DNA from: an uncultured Demequina sp.
GTDB lineage: Bacteria > Actinomycetota > Actinomycetes > Actinomycetales > Demequinaceae
Length of the DNA: 6,146 nt
Direction: 5' to 3'
Assembly (NCBI GenBank): GCA_937925595.1
Contig: CALALQ010000040.1
Location: forward strand, 1 to 6,146
The first letter of the stretch is position 1, and each line of letters starts with the position of its first letter. Below the pieces are notes generated by a model. That model ran no database searches, had not been told where the DNA came from, and saw only the letters and a program-made list of their open reading frames with translations. This document shows positions 1 through 5,690 of the stretch, in pieces. The position numbers and the translations under genes are program-made.

Positions 1-169
1 AAACAACTGAACTCGCACGGTGTTGAGAAACTCCACCACTCAGAGAGACGTCACCTGCATCCGCCGTAACAACTAGTTCGACCGCTATCGGTTTCAACTT
101 CCAGAGCTTCCGGCCACGCGGTCGGCTCCAGCCCGTGCTGGCGGCGGCAACCACTGTGCACCGCCGGCG

Positions 170-358
170 ATGGGCATGATGCTCGCGCGCCGCGGTCGCG
201 CCGCGTCCGTGGACCCGTTTGACGACGCGCAGCAACCTCGACGCCCGGAGTGTGGCACGGTGTTGCAGACCACATGGCGTGGCTTCGTGTGCCGCGCATG
301 CAATCTCGCTTTCGCCGACGCGATCGCGGTGGTAGAACGCATCAACCCCATAGCTTGA
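170..358 (+). CDS. Possible small zinc-ribbon-like protein (62 aa)
   Basis: I do not recognise this protein, and it may not be a gene. It begins at ATG 170, and no alternative start lies upstream before the in-frame stop at 74. About three quarters of its codons end in G or C, as expected for real genes here. Residues 27-45 hold P-E-C-G, then after 14 residues C-R-A-C, which resembles a treble-clef or zinc-ribbon layout. However, the first Cys of a normal CxxC pair is an Arg (R-R-P-E-C-G), so only three Cys are present. No good Shine-Dalgarno sequence precedes the ATG. It lies 149 bases upstream of the GNAT-PIN gene on the same strand, so it could be the first gene of that transcript. It could also be a decayed remnant of a zinc-ribbon gene or a chance open frame. 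The opposite-strand frames over this interval look worse: Arg/Cys-rich with no recognisable pattern. Confidence 0.35.
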   Translation: MGMMLARRGRAASVDPFDDAQQPRRPECGTVLQTTWRGFVCRACNLAFADAIAVVERINPIA

Positions 359-507
359 CGACGCCGCTCCCTGGCGACGAGTTCTTAATCAGGCACCTTC
401 GCCGCGCGTCGCGCGTAGACGGATCGTGCACGAGTCCTTCAGCCGCATTCATGGTTATGCGCGCGCCGGTACCGCGGTGACGTTGCTAAGTCCACTAGGT
501 ATGTACC
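359..507 (+). other. Leader/intergenic region before the GNAT-PIN gene
   Basis: I see no gene in this stretch. TTGACG at 355-360 resembles a -35 box, but no well-spaced TANNNT element follows; the closest A/T-rich match, around 384-389, is too far away. Just before the start codon at 508, AGGT at 497-500 is a weak ribosome binding site with a 7-base spacer. A second ATG at 501 is out of frame with the gene. The promoter cannot be placed with confidence. Confidence 0.4.
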
Positions 508-2550
508 ATGTCCACCCCTGAGCTCACGGTAGAGCACCTCGAGCCCAGCGTGGTCCAGCTAGAGAACTGGCGCCAGATACTCCGCCTGGCGAAGACGCAC
601 AGCAACACCTTGGGGTTTCTTCCCGATTCTGCATTCGCCGACCGTCTTCGCAAGCGCACGCTGATCGCGGCAAGGGTCGACGGCGAGGTCGTCGGCTATT
701 GCCTGTATGACCTACCACGAGCGGGCCACATCAAGCTTGTGCACGTTTGCGTTGCTGGCAACGCGCGCGGTCTCGGAGCTGGAAAGGCCTTGATTGATGA
801 GGCCATCCGCCACAACCCGACGGCGACCGGAGTTCTCGCCTACTGCCGGCGAGACTACGAGGGCCTAGACCGCTTTTGGGAATCCGCAGGTCTTTCGCCA
901 CGCGGCGAGAAAGCCGGACGAGCAGTCGCGGGGTCGATCTTGTGCGCTTGGTGGAGGCCCCTTGGCGGTCTCGACTTGCTTGAAGAAGCCGCGATGGGGG
1001 CGGGACTGCCGCTCGTCGCATACGACACAAATGTCGTGTCGGATCTTTACGCTTCCTCGAGTGCGAGCCGTCCTGATCGAGAGTCATCGCTCGGCCTGCT
1101 CGCGGGTTGGCTCCAAGCCGCGATCGTTCCAGTTGTATCCCCACGCGTCGATGTAGAACTCAACGCAATCGCGGATCGCGGCGAGCGCGAACTGCAGCGC
1201 GAGCGTTCGCAGGAGTTGATGAGGCTTCGCTCGACCCGATCCGACGATGACACCTTGCTGACGGAGCTGCTAGACCGAGTTGGCGACTCCGCCCTTTCCG
1301 CCGACGAGTCACTGCGCAACGATTTCTGCCACCTCGCAGACGCGATCACTACTGGGGCCTCGTTCCTCGTGACCAACGACGAGAACTTCATCAGGGCCGC
1401 GGCTCGCGCTCTGCCGGACGGCGCCGGGGTGCGCGTCGTCCGACCACACGAACTCGTGGCCGAGATGCTCGAACGCTTGGATCTTCCTACATTCCGGTCT
1501 CGCCTTATCGAGTCCCTCGATCTGGAATGGCGCCCGGCATCCGACTGGTCCGTTGAGGAACTCGCGACCAAGTTCGTTACGCACGAGACCCAAGAGCGGG
1601 CATCAACACTGGTTCGGCGGCTCCGGGTCGCGATCTCGCAGCACCCTACGACAACGAGAGTGCTGTCGGATTCATCGGGGCGCGCGCTCGCACTAGTCGC
1701 GGAGGAAAGCGTTGGACCGGTGCTGCGGGTCTCAATCCTTCGGGCTGGCCGCGGTGAGTCGTCTACGACAATCGCTCTACAGCTCGCACGACACCTGCGA
1801 TCCGTCGCTCGGCAGAACAGTCTCACCACCGTCGAAATCACCGACGCTCAACGCGGCCCGGTGATTCAGTCGGCACTTGCTCAAGACGGCTACGTCGGAA
1901 ATGAGCCCCCGAGCGCAACTCTCGTGGACGATCGCGTCAGTGGAACGAAGTACGACATACCGATGCTTGGGGGTGAACCTGATCTGCAGGCCGTTCGTGA
2001 GCTCGAACGCCGGCTCTGGCCTTTGGTGCTCACCGATCTCGCAGTGCCCACCTATGTGATTCCCGTGCAACCTGCGTTCGCCGAGCTCCTGTTCGGCATC
2101 GATCGGGGCGCGCTTTGGAGCGACCGGAAACGTGGGCTCGGTCTGTCCAGAGAGCACGTCTACTACAGCGGATCCAGCCGGCCGTTGCCCGAGCGGGGGT
2201 CGCGCATCCTTTGGTACGTCACAAGCGACCGCAGCGGAACGGTGCGTAGAGTGATGGCCTACTCTCGAACGTTGGACGTTGCCCGCATGCCTCCCACGGC
2301 AGCTCACCAAGCGTACGCGCACCTAGGCGTCTTCACACGCCGGCACATTGAGGGTGCGGCTTCCCGCGATGGGATGGTGACTGTCGTACGGTTCGAGGAC
2401 ACCGAAATCCTGGGGCACCCGGTGGGCGGGCAGGAGCTGGAAGAACTGATGAGGAACCACAACGTGAGGCACCCCCTGATGTCGATCCGTCGCGTAAACC
2501 CGCAGTTCTTCGACAGCATTCTTCGACGACAGCAACTTGGAGCTCGATGA
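508..2550 (+). CDS. GNAT acetyltransferase - PIN nuclease - GNAT-like - PUA-like fusion protein (680 aa)
   Basis: Four regions are visible. Residues 5-150 are a GNAT N-acetyltransferase, with the acetyl-CoA loop R-G-L-G-A-G at 87-92 followed by a helix, and a late F-W-E-S-A-G-L at 123-129. Residues 168-320 are a PIN domain. It has Y-D-T-N at 172-175 (Asp173), Glu217 in V-E-L, Asp278 in H-L-A-D-A, and V-T-N-D at 288-291 (Asp291), so the usual metal-binding acidic set of this ribonuclease family is complete. Residues 345-465 have a GNAT-like strand/helix order ending in S-A-L-A-Q-D-G-Y, but R-G-E-S-S-T replaces the R-x-x-G-x-G loop, so catalysis is unlikely there. Residues 500-680 carry V-Y-Y-S-G, I-L-W-Y-V-T-S, M-A-Y-S-R and V-V-R-F-E-D, which resemble PUA/EVE/ASCH-type folds; this last call is inferred. 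GNAT toxins such as TacT/AtaT acetylate aminoacyl-tRNA, and VapC-type PIN enzymes cut tRNA or rRNA, so an RNA target is plausible here but not shown. The start at 508 has AGGT 7 bases upstream and keeps the GNAT domain full length. The stop overlaps the ASCH gene. Confidence 0.9.
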   Translation: MSTPELTVEHLEPSVVQLENWRQILRLAKTHSNTLGFLPDSAFADRLRKRTLIAARVDGEVVGYCLYDLPRAGHIKLVHVCVAGNARGLGAGKALIDEAIRHNPTATGVLAYCRRDYEGLDRFWESAGLSPRGEKAGRAVAGSILCAWWRPLGGLDLLEEAAMGAGLPLVAYDTNVVSDLYASSSASRPDRESSLGLLAGWLQAAIVPVVSPRVDVELNAIADRGERELQRERSQELMRLRSTRSDDDTLLTELLDRVGDSALSADESLRNDFCHLADAITTGASFLVTNDENFIRAAARALPDGAGVRVVRPHELVAEMLERLDLPTFRSRLIESLDLEWRPASDWSVEELATKFVTHETQERASTLVRRLRVAISQHPTTTRVLSDSSGRALALVAEESVGPVLRVSILRAGRGESSTTIALQLARHLRSVARQNSLTTVEITDAQRGPVIQSALAQDGYVGNEPPSATLVDDRVSGTKYDIPMLGGEPDLQAVRELERRLWPLVLTDLAVPTYVIPVQPAFAELLFGIDRGALWSDRKRGLGLSREHVYYSGSSRPLPERGSRILWYVTSDRSGTVRRVMAYSRTLDVARMPPTAAHQAYAHLGVFTRRHIEGAASRDGMVTVVRFEDTEILGHPVGGQELEELMRNHNVRHPLMSIRRVNPQFFDSILRRQQLGAR

Positions 2551-3005
2551 CCGCCGTTCTACTGTCGGTGCGACCCCGATACGCCCACGCGATCTTGGCT
2601 GGCACGAAGACCGCTGAAGTCCGCCGCAGATTCCCGTACCAGCCTCCAGGAACGACGCTCTACCTCTATTCGAGTACGCCCGACAAGGCGGTCATGGGCA
2701 CTGTGCAACTGGACGCGATCGACCGCCCTAGCGTCGACCGGGTCTGGAACCTGTACCGAGATCAGATCGAAATCGAGAAGGCGGCGCTCGGCGACTACCT
2801 CTCTGATCTCGAAGCGGCCGCGATCCTGCGCGTGAACAACGTCCACCGATGGAGCCACCCGGTGCCCCTCCGTGACCTGCGTCTGCGCCTAGGTATCGAA
2901 CCCCCTCAGAGCTTCCGCTACTTGACAGACGAACACGTCGGAACGCTTGAGGCATTACGCGCGCGGGAACCACGGCCTTTGTCGTGCGCAGTGGCCGGCG
3001 CATAA
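2547..3005 (+). CDS. ASCH-domain protein (152 aa)
   Basis: This is a single ASCH domain, a fold related to PUA and linked to RNA metabolism. The N-terminus shows the family signature: L-S-V-R-P at 6-10, a helix, then G-T-K-T-A-E-V-R at 19-26 (Gly19, Lys21, Glu24, Arg26 of the GxKxxExR motif). A strand follows (L-Y-L-Y-S-S, 38-43), then V-M-G-T-V at 49-53. The remaining 100 residues look helical and polar. The ATG overlaps the stop of the preceding gene as ATGA, so translation is very probably coupled and the two products should be made together and may interact. E. coli YqfB, a small ASCH protein, is an N4-acetylcytidine amidohydrolase that uses a Lys in this motif region. Whether this protein is an enzyme or an RNA binder cannot be decided here. 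Next to a GNAT-PIN protein it could be a partner, a specificity subunit or an antidote. No clear terminator follows. Confidence 0.88.
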   Translation: MTAVLLSVRPRYAHAILAGTKTAEVRRRFPYQPPGTTLYLYSSTPDKAVMGTVQLDAIDRPSVDRVWNLYRDQIEIEKAALGDYLSDLEAAAILRVNNVHRWSHPVPLRDLRLRLGIEPPQSFRYLTDEHVGTLEALRAREPRPLSCAVAGA

Positions 3006-3042
3006 CAGGGCGTACCGACCTTACGTGTCGCACCCGATCCGA

Positions 3043-3078
3043 GTACGCGGAGGGATCCCATCTACGCATTGCGCGTAC
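3043..3078. repeat. Inverted repeat GTACGCG / CGCGTAC after the ASCH gene
   Basis: Perfect 7-base arms at 3043-3049 and 3072-3078 are separated by 22 bases. The element lies in the 194-base gap between the ASCH gene and the next plus-strand gene. There is no T-run after it, so it is not a typical intrinsic terminator. A regulator site or a weak RNA hairpin is possible, as is chance in G+C-rich DNA. Confidence 0.3.
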
Positions 3079-3186
3079 GAGGATGCCAAGCGGACAGAGT
3101 TCGCGGCCGCTCGCGACGGGCCCTCCGGCGAACGATGCTCGGTCACGGACCCGCCCACTTTTGCGGCCGAACCTTCGGTTGGACAG

Positions 3187-3200
3187 TACACTCGGCGGCG
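3187..3200 (+). promoter_or_regulatory. Candidate -10 box for a leaderless GTG start
   Basis: TACACT at 3187-3192 fits the TANNNT -10 consensus and ends 7 bases before the GTG at 3200, so transcription would begin at or next to the start codon. No Shine-Dalgarno sequence lies upstream of that GTG. Leaderless mRNAs are common in actinobacteria. TTGCGG at 3161-3166 is a poor -35 match with a 20-base spacer. A small hairpin (CCGAA 3167-3171, TTCGG 3174-3178) sits between them. Confidence 0.45.
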
Positions 3201-3826
3201 TGACAAGCCCTGCAAATTGGTACGAGGATCCGACCGGGCGGTTCGAGCGCCGATACTGGGACGGTACGGCGTGGACTGATCATGTGTGGTCGACCGGGAC
3301 GCAAAGCCTCGACGCACCCGAGGCGTCCAGGCCCGCAGATGCGCTGCCCATGGGCGACAAGGTGAGATCTCTGCCAGCAATCGGGGTGCCGCCGGGGTTA
3401 CTTATCGCGGTGATCGCCGGCGCTCTCGTGCTCGGCATGATCTTAGGCAGAGCCGTCCCGCCGCCGTATCCTGACGGCCAGTGGTGGGGGACTTTCCTGA
3501 CCTCCGCGGGTTTCGGTGGCAGCGTCGCGTTTATCGGAGCCACGATTGCAGCAGTGATCGCCCTTCATAACTCGCGCAGTGATCGGCGGCAGAAGCAGGA
3601 GGCGGAGGAGTTGACTCAGTGGTGGGGTCGCTTCACTTGGGCCTGCGAGAAGGCTGTAAGCAAAGAGCCGGGAGAGTCAGAGATGGGCCTGTCGGTACTA
3701 TCTGCCCTCATAGATGCGCCATGGGCACGAGACGAGGATAATGAGATGGCGATCGGAGTTGCGAACGTCATCGCTGATGCGATCAATGCGACGCGAACGA
3801 CGAGTGGAGGAGATTCTGGTGTCTGA
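3200..3826 (+). CDS. DUF2510 domain membrane protein (208 aa)
   Basis: The N-terminus is a DUF2510 module: N-W-Y-E-D-P at 6-11, R-Y-W-D-G at 18-22, W-T-D-H at 25-28. Its role is not established in general; it usually sits at the extreme N-terminus of actinobacterial membrane or secreted proteins, which is why GTG 3200 is chosen. The frame stays open back to 2984, but the extra residues are Arg/Ser-rich and overlap the ASCH gene. A Pro/Ala/Asp-rich linker follows, then two hydrophobic segments at about 64-83 and 99-123. A charged helical region begins at S-R-S-D-R-R-Q-K-Q and contains W-W-G-R-F-T-W-A (141-148), ending in a hydrophilic tail. By charge, both ends are predicted to be cytoplasmic with a short outside loop. 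There is no signal peptide and no recognised catalytic motif. The last 8 bases overlap the next gene, so the two form a translational unit. The function is unknown. Confidence 0.8.
   Translation: MTSPANWYEDPTGRFERRYWDGTAWTDHVWSTGTQSLDAPEASRPADALPMGDKVRSLPAIGVPPGLLIAVIAGALVLGMILGRAVPPPYPDGQWWGTFLTSAGFGGSVAFIGATIAAVIALHNSRSDRRQKQEAEELTQWWGRFTWACEKAVSKEPGESEMGLSVLSALIDAPWARDEDNEMAIGVANVIADAINATRTTSGGDSGV
3806..3812 (+). promoter_or_regulatory. Strong ribosome binding site GGAGGAG
   Basis: GGAGGAG ends 6 bases before GTG 3819, the best Shine-Dalgarno match in the window. It lies inside the 3' end of the DUF2510 membrane protein gene. It fixes the start of the small downstream gene at 3819 rather than at the upstream ATG 3714, whose frame simply shadows the membrane protein gene. 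Confidence 0.8.
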
Positions 3827-4013
3827 TTACAGCGAGAAGTCCGAGAAACTCGCACGCGCGCTCGCCGAGAAAGCCGCTCGAAATCTCCGGGCGACGGGCC
3901 ACAGCGTCAAGCGCAACGCGACTACAGGCCGCTACGTCGTGAGCAAGGGCGGCAGCGATTTCACTATCGCGAGGGACGATTCGGGCGTCTGGATTGCCCG
4001 CAGGGGCGACTGA
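3819..4013 (+). CDS. Small basic protein coupled to the DUF2510 membrane protein (64 aa)
   Basis: I do not recognise this protein. Residues 3-25 form a likely amphipathic helix rich in Lys, Glu and Ala (S-E-K-L-A-R-A-L-A-E-K-A-A-R-N-L). The rest looks like a small beta-sheet: S-V-K-R at 29-32, G-R-Y-V-V-S-K at 37-43, D-F-T-I-A-R at 47-52 and G-V-W-I-A-R-R at 56-62. There is no membrane segment, no signal peptide and no Cys. GTG 3819 has an ideal ribosome binding site, and the first 8 bases overlap the end of the upstream gene (GTGTCTGA), so translation is coupled. A helix plus small sheet in a soluble basic protein could bind nucleic acid or the cytoplasmic part of its membrane partner. The tight two-gene layout resembles toxin-antitoxin or effector-regulator pairs, but no family match supports that. 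Confidence 0.75.
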   Translation: MSDYSEKSEKLARALAEKAARNLRATGHSVKRNATTGRYVVSKGGSDFTIARDDSGVWIARRGD

Positions 4014-4086
4014 GTCAAGCCGGGCGAAGACTAAGCCCACGGCTCGCGGCTGCAACCGTCGCGGCGTTGCGTGTGTTGCCCCAGGG

Positions 4087-4117
4087 CGCCTCGCTCCTAA
4101 CCGTAGGAGTAGGGGCG
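4087..4117. repeat. Stem-loop CTCCTA-ACCG-TAGGAG with outer CGCC/GGCG arms
   Basis: Perfect 6-base arms at 4094-4099 and 4104-4109 enclose a 4-base loop. They extend through a small internal loop to a second stem, CGCC 4087-4090 with GGCG 4114-4117. It starts 73 bases after the stop of the 64-residue protein gene. It may be a weak terminator for that operon, but no U-tract follows. Confidence 0.45.
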
Positions 4118-4132
4118 TTCAAGTCGCTCGGC

Positions 4133-4181
4133 CTATATCTGCCGCTCGCAAAGTCATGGGCATGACGGTGGCCGGATATAG
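4133..4181. repeat. Nested inverted repeats: CTATATC/GATATAG around GTCATG/CATGAC
   Basis: The outer arms CTATATC (4133-4139) and GATATAG (4175-4181) are perfect 7-mers. Centred between them, GTCATG (4153-4158), GG, CATGAC (4161-4166) forms a near-continuous palindrome. The two share almost the same centre, so the segment could fold as a two-tier hairpin or hold a dimeric protein site inside a larger symmetrical element. The A/T-rich outer arms stand out in G+C-rich DNA. Confidence 0.5.
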
Positions 4182-4340
4182 ATGGCGCCTCAGCCAACCG
4201 CCCTAAGGGGGCGGCATGGTTGCGCCCGATATCAACGCCTGTACAACGCTGGCTGTGCGGCGGCACAACGACGGCTTGGGCGATCTCAACGCCAGAGCGC
4301 GAGTGAATCGCCGGCGACGGAATCTCCGGCAGGGGACTTG

Positions 4341-4366
4341 CACGTCACTGCCTCGGGAGGCGCGTG
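4341..4366. repeat. Stem-loop GCCTC-GG-GAGGC with CACG/CGTG outer arms
   Basis: GCCTC (4350-4354) and GAGGC (4357-4361) are separated by GG, which is too tight a loop for all five pairs in RNA. Outer arms CACG (4341-4344) and CGTG (4363-4366) could extend it. It lies about 115 bases beyond the stop of the minus-strand HIRAN gene. It could help end that transcript, but there is no T-run on either strand. Confidence 0.3.
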
Positions 4367-4480
4367 GTCAAGGAAGGATCGCTATGCACGCCGCACCCAT
4401 CAGCGACGGGGAGAACGGGGCGACGAGAGCATAGGCTCCGATTCTCACGCTCACCCGGCCATCGGCAGCTGGACCCGAGG

Positions 4481-5668
4481 TCACCATTTCCCCACTGCGA
4501 ACCTCGGCGGTTGTGATCGGATGAACCGCGCCGCAAAGTACGCCCCGACCAGCACGCCGATCGCCAGGACCCACCCGACGTAGGGAAGGGTGAGTAGGAC
4601 GAGAGCAACAATTACGGCGGCAATCCACACCCAGGTTGCGGAGTTCGGTGTCGGCGCGGCCGGGACGATGGTGGGCTCACTATAGGCAGCGGGGAGCGCC
4701 TGCGTAATCTCGTCAGGGATGTGTGGAACGGTGACGGGCGGACCATCCAGCCACTCGCCCGGAACGTCCGTCGCACGCGGAATGGACAGCGTGACCTCGA
4801 CCGCGACGCGAGAACCGGCCAACTTGCCCCATACCGCCATCGTCAGCCCCCGCTCTCGCTGCGCGTCGATCAATGGAAGAGCGTTCTTCGACGTCGTCGG
4901 CGACAGTTCGCCGATCGGCTCGTTGTCAAGGAGAACGGTCGCGACGGACTTGATGCCGTTCCGAGTCGTCATATCGTTGCGCTTCAAGGTGAAGAGCAAG
5001 TTCGCAGTGCCGCCAGGCGAGAGGTAGCCGGTCAGGTAATCCAAGTGTCGGTCCTCGCCACTCACCTGAACCTTTCGGCCTCGGGGCGCGATCGTGTACG
5101 GACCGGCCGGTGGCGTGTTCTTCGGAAAGACATCCGAGGGGTCGGGTAAGGCGATTCGGATAGTACTCTTGACCTCGAACCCGCGCCGCGTATTCCTCGT
5201 CACGGCCCAGATCCGCGCGTCCACCACGGGCACGGCCCCTCCCTGAACGATGGCGGCGACGAACCACTGGGCTGCCCTTGCGATACTCGCCGCGAGATAG
5301 CCCACTGTGTGTCCTCCGATGCGCACGGCGACCGCATAAGCATCGTGCGGATTGTCGGGCTCCGGAATGAGCTCAGCCTTCGCCATCACGATGCGCGGCT
5401 CATCGAGCGCCGGTCGGAACCCGAGGGCTGCAACGATCTGCTCTTCCCTGTACGCCTCACCCACGATGTCAGTCACAGGACCATAAGGAGACGAGATATC
5501 GACGCGAGGGAGATGGGGCGCGTAAGCGAGCGACTGAACGCCCTCACGTCGCGGCCAGTAGGTGTCATGCCAGCGACGCCCATCCCACCACTGTCGAAAC
5601 CCAGCACGAGCACCCGACTCGTACCAGCCAGGCGCTACCCTTTTCGCTTTATCGATGGTCCCGGTCAT
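4481..5668 (-). CDS. DUF2510 - HIRAN - HIRAN-like - two-helix membrane protein (395 aa)
   Basis: In order, the protein carries four parts. DUF2510 lies at 13-37 (G-W-Y at 14-16, W-W-D-G at 27-30, W33). A HIRAN domain spans about 65-145, with I-V-G-E at 68-71, E-P-D-N-P-H-D-A at 103-110, A-V-A-V-R at 112-116 and V-G-Y-L at 122-125, matching the family's EPxNPxDxxAVxV...VGYL pattern. A second segment at about 195-300 repeats the end of that pattern (I-G-E-L at 252-255) without the NPxD part. A Pro-rich linker leads to two hydrophobic helices at about 345-363 and 365-383 and a short basic tail. HIRAN of eukaryotic HLTF/Rad5 binds 3' DNA ends; bacterial forms occur alone or fused and are poorly characterised. 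With no signal peptide, the HIRAN region should face the cytoplasm. ATG 5668 is preceded by GAGGGAGAG. The gene is monocistronic here and converges on the DUF2510 membrane protein operon. The biological role is unknown; recruitment of damaged or foreign DNA to the membrane is only a hypothesis. Confidence 0.88.
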   Translation of the reverse strand: MTGTIDKAKRVAPGWYESGARAGFRQWWDGRRWHDTYWPRREGVQSLAYAPHLPRVDISSPYGPVTDIVGEAYREEQIVAALGFRPALDEPRIVMAKAELIPEPDNPHDAYAVAVRIGGHTVGYLAASIARAAQWFVAAIVQGGAVPVVDARIWAVTRNTRRGFEVKSTIRIALPDPSDVFPKNTPPAGPYTIAPRGRKVQVSGEDRHLDYLTGYLSPGGTANLLFTLKRNDMTTRNGIKSVATVLLDNEPIGELSPTTSKNALPLIDAQRERGLTMAVWGKLAGSRVAVEVTLSIPRATDVPGEWLDGPPVTVPHIPDEITQALPAAYSEPTIVPAAPTPNSATWVWIAAVIVALVLLTLPYVGWVLAIGVLVGAYFAARFIRSQPPRFAVGKW

Positions 5669-5671
5669 TTG

Positions 5672-5680
5672 CTCTCCCTC
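5672..5680 (-). promoter_or_regulatory. Ribosome binding site GAGGGAGAG for the HIRAN gene
   Basis: Read on the minus strand, GAGGGAGAG (5680 to 5672) lies just before ATG 5668, with its AGGGAG core ending 5 bases from the start. It supports this start codon over internal ones. Confidence 0.7.
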
Positions 5681-5690
5681 TGAAGTGCGT

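Larger units (their letters stand above)
4014..4480. other. 467-base region between convergent genes, rich in inverted repeats
   Basis: No convincing gene is present. The longest plausible frame (ATG 4216 to stop 4434) has an AAGGGGG four bases upstream, but the protein is Arg-rich with no recognisable pattern. The region contains several hairpins listed separately (4087-4117, 4133-4181, 4341-4366) and a short one at 4310-4330 (GCCGG ... CCGGC). None has a following T-run, so intrinsic termination is not obvious, although the position between converging genes suits bidirectional termination. A structured RNA or a decayed insertion is also possible. Confidence 0.6.

Noticed and set aside
1..69. 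Open plus-strand frame from the window edge to TAA 67-69, possible tail of an upstream gene
   Set aside because: Only 22 codons, with weak G/C third-position preference and no recognisable residues; such a run is common by chance.
15..265. GCACGGTGTTG at 15-25 and again at 255-265
   Set aside because: An isolated 11-base match without extended similarity or symmetry; can be chance.
1047..1841. 264-codon minus-strand frame inside the GNAT-PIN gene
   Set aside because: Ser/Arg-rich low-complexity protein opposite a gene with intact catalytic motifs; a typical antisense shadow in G+C-rich DNA.
2984..3199. N-terminal extension of the DUF2510 membrane protein
   Set aside because: The extra 72 residues are Arg/Ser/Thr-rich, overlap the ASCH gene and would put DUF2510 in the interior; GTG 3200 with a -10 box fits better.
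3714..3818. Upstream ATG start for the 64-residue protein
   Set aside because: It would add 35 Arg-rich residues read out of frame through the membrane protein gene; GGAGGAG placed 6 bases before GTG 3819 decides the start.
4216..4434. 72-codon plus-strand frame with AAGGGGG upstream
   Set aside because: Moderate third-position bias, but the protein is Arg/Asn-rich without any recognisable motif and covers hairpin-rich intergenic DNA; a chance frame is more likely.
4014..4480. tRNA or CRISPR in the convergent intergenic region
   Set aside because: No cloverleaf, no CCA end and no regularly spaced direct repeats.
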